Source: Hymenopellis radicata
Lineage: Eukaryota; Basidiomycota; Agaricomycetes; Agaricales; Physalacriaceae
Assembly: GCA_015501595.1 (NCBI GenBank)
Contig: JADNRX010000291.1
Location: 1 to 64,000, forward strand
Direction: 5' to 3'
DNA length: 64,000 bases
Under the pieces are notes generated by a model. That model did no database searches. It was given only the letters and a program-made list of their open reading frames with translations, and had not been told where the DNA came from. The position numbers were made by a program, and so were the translations under genes. Below are positions 58,570 to 64,000 of this stretch, piece by piece. Numbering within the stretch: position 1 is the first letter of the stretch; each line of letters begins with the position of its first letter.

Positions 58570-59634
58570 TAGAGACCTCAACGACTCAAATCCGAGTCAG
58601 ATCCGTGATCCATCGCACGAGTACTCGTGGCCGCGAGGGCCGATCCGCGATCCTTATCTGATCCAACCCGCCACGGATTACGGATCAAGACGAGTCGGAT
58701 CGCCGAGATCGCCGAGCGGGTCGAGTACTCGAGTAAACTCGAGTATTCCACCACCTAAATCCATTCATGCGCGACGAGTATCCCCGGGCAATGGCACGGG
58801 GACACTCAGCCGTGCATGATGCAGGGACTGAGGGTGGTGGGGGAGTGGGAGAAGTGGTGGTGTGACGAAGGTGATGGTGGGAGTGAGCATAGTGCCGGTG
58901 CGTCTCATCCACGTTGTTGCGTCGTCTGCATCGGTATGTGACCATTGTCGCGACGTCCACGTTGGTGCGACGTCCACGTATCCGCAATGTCGTGATCTAC
59001 ATACATCGTCGCGTCGTCCTCATCATCACCCCATCCTCATCATCACCCAATCCTCACCATTCCATCGTCGACGTCGTCCAAAAGTCGTCGCGGTGATCCA
59101 GGCATTGGCATTGTCGCCCACAAGTCCCTGCTGTGTCGTCCGCATCCTGTGCTGTTGTCACAGAGACAGCAGCAGGCGCCCAGCACGCAGCCAGGGCACA
59201 ATACCCACCCCAGCAGCTGCCTGACGGTTGTCAGAGCAGCAGTGGTGACGGCCGTCACTCACTGGGTGGTCGCGGTTGTGGTGGAGAGAGAGGAAGACAA
59301 GATCGAGCCAGTGATCAGACGCTTACGCGTCCTCTCGGCGTTTGCCGGATCGTGAGAATTGGCGAGAAATTCACGTGAACGGCTCATTTGGGCGATGCAC
59401 GGCCCCGTTTAACTTCGTAAAAATTTGTAAATTAAGGTTAAATATATAGCTAAATATTGACGAGTCAACGCGAGTACTCGCGACGAGTACTCACGCCTCC
59501 AGAGGCTGATCCGCGATCCATATGCGATCCGACCCGTCACGGGTCTACGGATCAAACGGATCGGATCTCCGAGATGCCCGAGCGGATCGAGTATGGGTAA
59601 ACCCGCGTGATCCGCTGACTCGTTGAGGTCTCTA
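58570..59634. mobile_element. hAT-type family A copy 5, reverse orientation, inside retroelement
   Basis: 1065 bp with TIR TAGAGACCTCAACGACTC and a 7-of-8 duplication ACAACACC/ACAACGCC (58562-58569 and 59635-59642). The cassette is inverted relative to copies 1, 3 and 4. It lies in the 5' region of the Penelope-like element, upstream of its first reading frame. Confidence 0.93.
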
Positions 59635-59765
59635 ACAACGCCACCTCGTCACGTCGTTCGCTCTCGCACGAGCTGAAAAACCCGTTTATCGCACTGGAAG
59701 ATCGCCCAACGCCGCCATCGCTGCTTCAGCCATCGATCGCACCTACAGAAAGCGACTTTCTCCGA

Positions 59766-61042
59766 TTGCCACCACCGCTTGACCACATCCGTTCATCCCT
59801 CTACCGCCGAATCCAATCCCGCACCCCGTCTCCATCACCGCCTATGTCGCACACCTCGGACCCAACCCCGGACAAGCCCCGCGCTAAACGGCAACGGGAG
59901 GATACCGCTGGCGGCTCTATTACGATGGCCACTAGCGACTCCCAGCCCAAGGCAGCTGCTAACAAGCAGACCACTACCCAGATTCCTGGAAGTGAGTTGT
60001 GGGACACCCTTCACACCGGTATCCCGCCTGCCAACTTTTCGCCGCCAAGCGTCTTGACGCAGTTCAGAGGGCTGTTCGGGAATCACATCCTCAGCTTTAA
60101 GAACTCCGTACACAAGCACTTGAGTGCGCGTTCCAGCCTCGAACGCTTCACCGCGGAATGCGCCAACTTGGCCATCCCCGCTAGCGTGGCTAATACCCTG
60201 AAGGGCCCGATGTTCACGTTCCCCGCGCCTGTTGCTGAGGCTGCGGCGGAAGAACTGAAGGACCAACAGGAGGCATACGATACTGCCATGTTGACCGCCC
60301 GCATCATTGCCGCGACTTCCAGCTCTTGCGTCTCACCAAAAACGAAGAGCTGACGCGCAAGCAGACGGAGACACCCCTTCACGCCAGAACGCTAAAAGAT
60401 CGACCTTGAAATCCTAGCTGGTAATATTATTACTAGCTCGGGTGGTACAGAACACGCGCTCTGGACACCGACAATTGATGTGATTATCGCTGCGTTCACC
60501 ACTGCCGTCAACAACCTCCGCTTCGAGGTCGTCGGCGCCGCCATGATCACTCATGCTGAAGCTGAAAAGCGTAAAGCTACGATCGAAAAAAACCAACGCG
60601 GACGCAGAGTTGAAGGAGAGCTCCAAGCCTGTTGCCGAACTCGTTAAAGAGGGTATCGACAAACTAGGTGAGCCGTCCAACGACCTTACGATGATTATCC
60701 CTTCTGATCTCGACGTGTTCGACTCCATCATTAGTGAAGGAGTACGGCTTGACCAAGCTGAAGAATGACGAAAAGAAGAAGAACGCGTCAACCTCCAACG
60801 CTCGCCCGAGCACGCCGACGGCGTCATCTTCATCGACCTCAAACGCAAAGGGGAATTCCACCTCGAACGCGAAAGGCAAGAAGAAGAATGGCAATCAACA
60901 ACCGAAGGCGTCAGGCTCCGGGAACGGAGAAGGAGGACAAGAAGAAGGAGGCCCGAAGGATGGCAAAGGCAAAGGGAAGAAGACGAATGGCGGGAAAGGG
61001 AAGAACACGGCGAAGGCCTCGTCCGAAAACGACGACGCCTAA
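59766..61042 (+). pseudogene. Retroelement upstream reading frame (basic/coiled-coil protein), frameshifted
   Basis: Consecutive coding pieces in shifting frames: 59766-60353 with a Pro/Ser-rich start and ELWDTLHTGIPPANFSPP, FKNSVHKHLSARSSLERF; then ILAGNIITSSGGTEHALW, ITHAEAEKRKATIEK; then KPVAELVKEGIDKLGEPSND; and finally a Lys/Gly/Asn-rich tail (NAKGKKKNGNQQP) ending at 61042. The tail suggests nucleic-acid binding. Frame changes near 60315, 60590 and 60760 break it. It probably is the upstream protein of the retroelement. No known domain recognised. Confidence 0.55.
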
Positions 61043-61200
61043 ACCCTGTTGAACCCCCACCTTCGTCCCTTGCTAGAAACTCTGTCTTGTCGTAGGTAAG
61101 CCCTCCCGGCCGTCCATTCCAAAGACACTGGGCTGACACATACCCAGCCACCTTTTTCACAGCTCCACTGGCTGCTCGCATTCGCTTTGTCACTGGTCAA

Positions 61201-63134
61201 ATGTCTGAACTGTTTAATGATACTCGTGTCTTCAATCAAACTGTACATAACATGACCACGACCACGCTAAGCGCAACGCAGATCAAGATTCTAGCGTCGA
61301 ACTACAAGTTCGTCCCTCGACTAAGACTCACGTCAGTTGAGGAAGCTCGTGATGCCTTCCATGACTTCACCCGCCGCCTTAGACTCGAAGTCACAGCCAG
61401 ACAGTATAACTATGAGCGAAGACTTAATGGACTGGACCCCAACGTTGATAACGGCCAACCCCGATACAACGCCCAGTTCCACATAGCCAACCCAGATGCG
61501 AAGGGTAAACCTCTGATACTCCACATGGAGGAGGCGCTCAAGTCTGCCGGGGAGCTGGTGGAAGCAGCCATGCTGGACCGTCAATCCGTGCACATCAGAC
61601 CGAACATCAACAGTATCGAGTTTAGCAAACTCCTTGATATCATGGCGACATCGGAACTCATTGCTGTGCCGTCTGATAAGAACCTTGGCTTATGTCTTAT
61701 TACACGAGACTGGTACATGAACGCCGGCTTGAAGTTGCTTCTGAATCCGGAAGAGTTGCCGGACCACGATAAACTTATTGAAACGCTTGGGGAAATTATC
61801 AATCACGCCGAACTGCTACTTACCAAGCAGCAGTTTAAATGGCTTATTGACCCGGTGAAGAAACGAGTTGACAAGGTCCCTACACTCAAAGTCATCCCAA
61901 AGATCCATAAACTCCCGATCTCCACACGACCGATTGTCCCGTCATTTGACACACTTCTGGCAAACACGTCGTCTTAGGTTGACTTCCGCATTAAGTCTCT
62001 GCTACCACGGTTTCCTTGGATTCTACCTGACTCCAAAACGTTCTGCCGCTGCATACTGAACGTTAAACTGGAACCAGGAGTGCAGTACTGGTTAGTCACA
62101 GGTGACGTTGTTGCAATGTACCCCAACATTCCAGTTGAGGACGGCATACAACAAATCGCCAGAATGCTGGACACCTCTACCATGCCATTCGAAACTCTAG
62201 CCGACGCAGCTGAACTGTCTGTCCTCTCTCTGGATGACCTGACCGTGCTCCTTCTACGACTCGTTCTGATATTCAACTACATGACTTTTGCTGGAAGGAC
62301 CTTCAGGCAGGTGATAGGCACCGCTATGGGAACGGCCATGGCCCCCACATACGCGAACCTCTTCCTTGCTGGCTACGAAGGCCCCGCACTCAAGGAATTC
62401 CAAGACCGCCTGCCGTTCTATGGAAGATTCATTAATGATACACATACCAGAACGTGCTGGATTTCCAAGAGCGCTTCGGTGCACTGCACCCAAACATGAG
62501 AATGGAATGGACTCACTCCGAGTTCTGTCTCCCCTTCCTGGACGTACATGTCTCCCTTGAGACTGCACTCAACGTGCTTTTCCGAGAAACCCAACTCGCG
62601 ATTGTCACCCGGGTGTACCAGAAGGTGATGAACGCCTACCTCTATATTCCCTGGACGTCTTGCCACTCAGACGCGTCTAAACGCTCTTGGGTTCGTGGTG
62701 AACTCATCAGATACGTTAGACTGTCATCCAAATGAGAGGATTTCCACAAGATCCACAACACGTTCTGCAAGCGCTTACGTGCACGCGGATACCCAGGGAG
62801 ATGGCTTAGATCCGTGTTTGACGGCGTGTCATACGACGACGAGCGCCTCAAGGCGCTCACACCCAAACCAATACCAACTGCTAACCCAGCGGATGGTGAG
62901 GGTGATGCTCGCCTGTATGTCCTTAAACTCACCCATAACCCAATCTGGGACGACGTATCGTTCGCACCAATTTGGCGCCCGCTCCACGATGGATGGATAG
63001 AAACTGGCCTAGGAAGGGCTGAGGATCGTTTCCTTGCATCGTTCAAAAAACCGGGATCACTGGGTGACGCGCTTAATAAACATAACCGCGACGTGATCAA
63101 TGCTAACCAAAGAGAATCTGCAACAACTGTTTGA
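61201..63134 (+). pseudogene. Penelope-like reverse transcriptase, inactivated
   Basis: Blocks in order: ILASNYKFVPRLR; ELIAVPSDKNLGLCLI; TLKVIPKIHKLPISTRPIV; after an in-frame TAG at 61975 (Trp expected) VDFRIKSLLPRFPWI; VTGDVVAMYPNIPVEDGI (RT motif with the first catalytic Asp); GTAMGTAMAPTYANLFLAGYE; FYGRFIND where the YxDD box is expected; a frame change near 62450; FCLPFLDVHVSLET; TGA at 62733; a C-terminal FKKPGSLGDALNKHNRD. This order and the terminal block fit Penelope-like RTs. Lack of an endonuclease resembles the Coprina/Athena type. At least three lesions, so inactive. Confidence 0.75.
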
Positions 63135-63240
63135 TTTGGTTTTTTACACTCGTCCTCCCCATTCGCGGTACAACCGGCGTGGACGGCGGTCTTTGGCCAC
63201 CGCCACTTGGTTATACCTACTCATGGGTCAAAATCATGTA

Positions 63241-64000
63241 AAATAAAACCTAATCTACGTGTTTAAGTTGTTCCTCAACCTGAATTATATGCTCTTACCT
63301 CGCTAGCGTGTTGCGTGATACGGGTTTCGACCCCTACCTTAACCAGGTCACATAACATCAGGAAACGGTCTGTGGGCCAGAGGCTGCCTGAGTTAATCAC
63401 TGTCACAGTGATCAACCAGAGGGCACTGAGGTATCCTTACACAACTTGAGCGGCCTCAAGGAATAGACTGCAGCAATACCAAACTTGAGTTACCTTGATG
63501 CTATCAAGCTTGCTTCAAGTCCACTCAAAGCACCAATGTTTACAGTCCCCAACTCCGGATAACTTGAGCATGCTGGAAGGTAAACAACATACCATAGAAT
63601 AACTCGAGTATCTCCAGGTTGGCCAGGTATAACCAAATGCACCTACTTAGCAGATAGGAAAACAATCCTAGCTAATGTGTCAACCGCTGTAGAGTTTCGC
63701 TGAGGCGACATGGCATACAAGAGTATGCCAGTCATACCCCACTCGAAATACAGCCACAAAAAGGATTTTGCAATCAAGCACCCGCCCCAACAGCAATCGA
63801 GTCAGGAAGAGTAAGTTTTGCTCCTCGACAGACAGCAATACAAGTTTCGACAAGACGACCTACTGCACAAAGGTGCGGGGGTCATATCTTGTACGAAAGG
63901 GTTGCCGCGGTGGTGCCACGACATTACTGTCGAGTTATCGTGGCCGTTATGTGGTGGTGCTGTTAGGGGTTCTTGCACGATCGTGGTCGTCCAGAGATCC
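63241..64000. other. Right edge, no recognised gene
   Basis: No open frame or repeat that I can assign, and no telomere-like array. It could include the retroelement's 3' end and flanking host sequence. Confidence 0.4.

Larger units (their letters stand above)
58405..63240 (+). mobile_element. Decayed Penelope-like retroelement, approximate limits
   Basis: GC-rich sequence begins abruptly inside the hAT C-terminus (after ATTAATGCTGAG) and runs through a basic upstream reading frame and an RT reading frame to about 63.2 kb. The left boundary is from the composition and homology break. The right boundary is a guess after the RT stop and a GGCGGTCTTTGGCCACCGCC hairpin. No GIY-YIG endonuclease was seen after the RT. 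Confidence 0.6.

Noticed and set aside
63137..63240. Hammerhead ribozyme at the 3' side of the retroelement
   Set aside because: A GGCGGTC..GCCACCGCC hairpin is present, but the CTGATGAG and GAAA core boxes are not found in order.
1..64000. CRISPR arrays, rRNA genes, telomeric arrays
   Set aside because: No regularly spaced identical repeats with unique spacers, no rRNA-like conserved stretches, and no TTAGGG tandem arrays. The AGGGTTT-like motif at 38465/41312 is a transposon end.

Overview
This window looks like a chromosome segment of a filamentous basidiomycete, probably an Agaricomycete. The introns are 46-56 bp, GT-AG, some with CTAAT-type branch points. The conserved genes include samB/MUB1, a FIST-domain protein, ISA1, cystathionine gamma-lyase, eIF3a and ribosomal protein L11. 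The retroelement near the right end resembles the endonuclease-less Penelope-like elements known from basidiomycetes. I cannot name the species.

Left part (about 1-31.8 kb) is gene-bearing. It holds, in order: a repeat-rich end with a 79-bp palindrome and tandem repeats (1-3.2 kb); cystathionine gamma-lyase with a one-base frameshift (minus); ISA1 (minus), divergent from a FIST-domain gene (plus); a 1-kb stretch with six copies of a short unknown motif ending in T-runs; a multiply broken eIF3a copy; a tandem pair of MYND zinc-finger genes; an uncharacterised Ser/Pro-rich protein; an F-box protein with a one-base frameshift; a poorly resolved coiled-coil locus; a mitochondrial two-RRM protein; an EthD-type protein; RPL11 with an ATG-only first exon; and samB/MUB1 in four exons. 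These are ordinary housekeeping and regulatory genes with no common pathway.

Right part (about 32-64 kb) is mostly transposon on transposon. I could define at least four families of non-autonomous hAT-type elements by their TIRs and matching 8-bp target-site duplications (families A, B, C, D), and several families of small TA-flanked MITEs that mostly begin CTGTA (one begins CAGTC). Insertions are nested up to three deep: D inside B inside A at 37.7-42.7 kb. Two decayed hAT transposase genes face away from each other (50.8-54.2 kb minus, 56.9-58.4 kb plus). Each is interrupted by family A. A decayed Penelope-like element (58.4 to about 63.2 kb) sits in the second hAT and itself carries a family A copy.

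The least expected structures are these. Element D carries a tRNA-like, Pol III-like module in each inverted arm, both pointing outward. A GC-rich cassette is shared by elements of TIR families A and D. A MITE landed on the stop codon of a PNRC/Edc1-like gene and now supplies a new C-terminal tail. The 9.7-10.6 kb repeat family has an A-box-like core followed by a T-run.

Several host genes carry single-base indels in short homopolymers. Residual assembly error therefore has to be weighed against real decay wherever a frame is broken.
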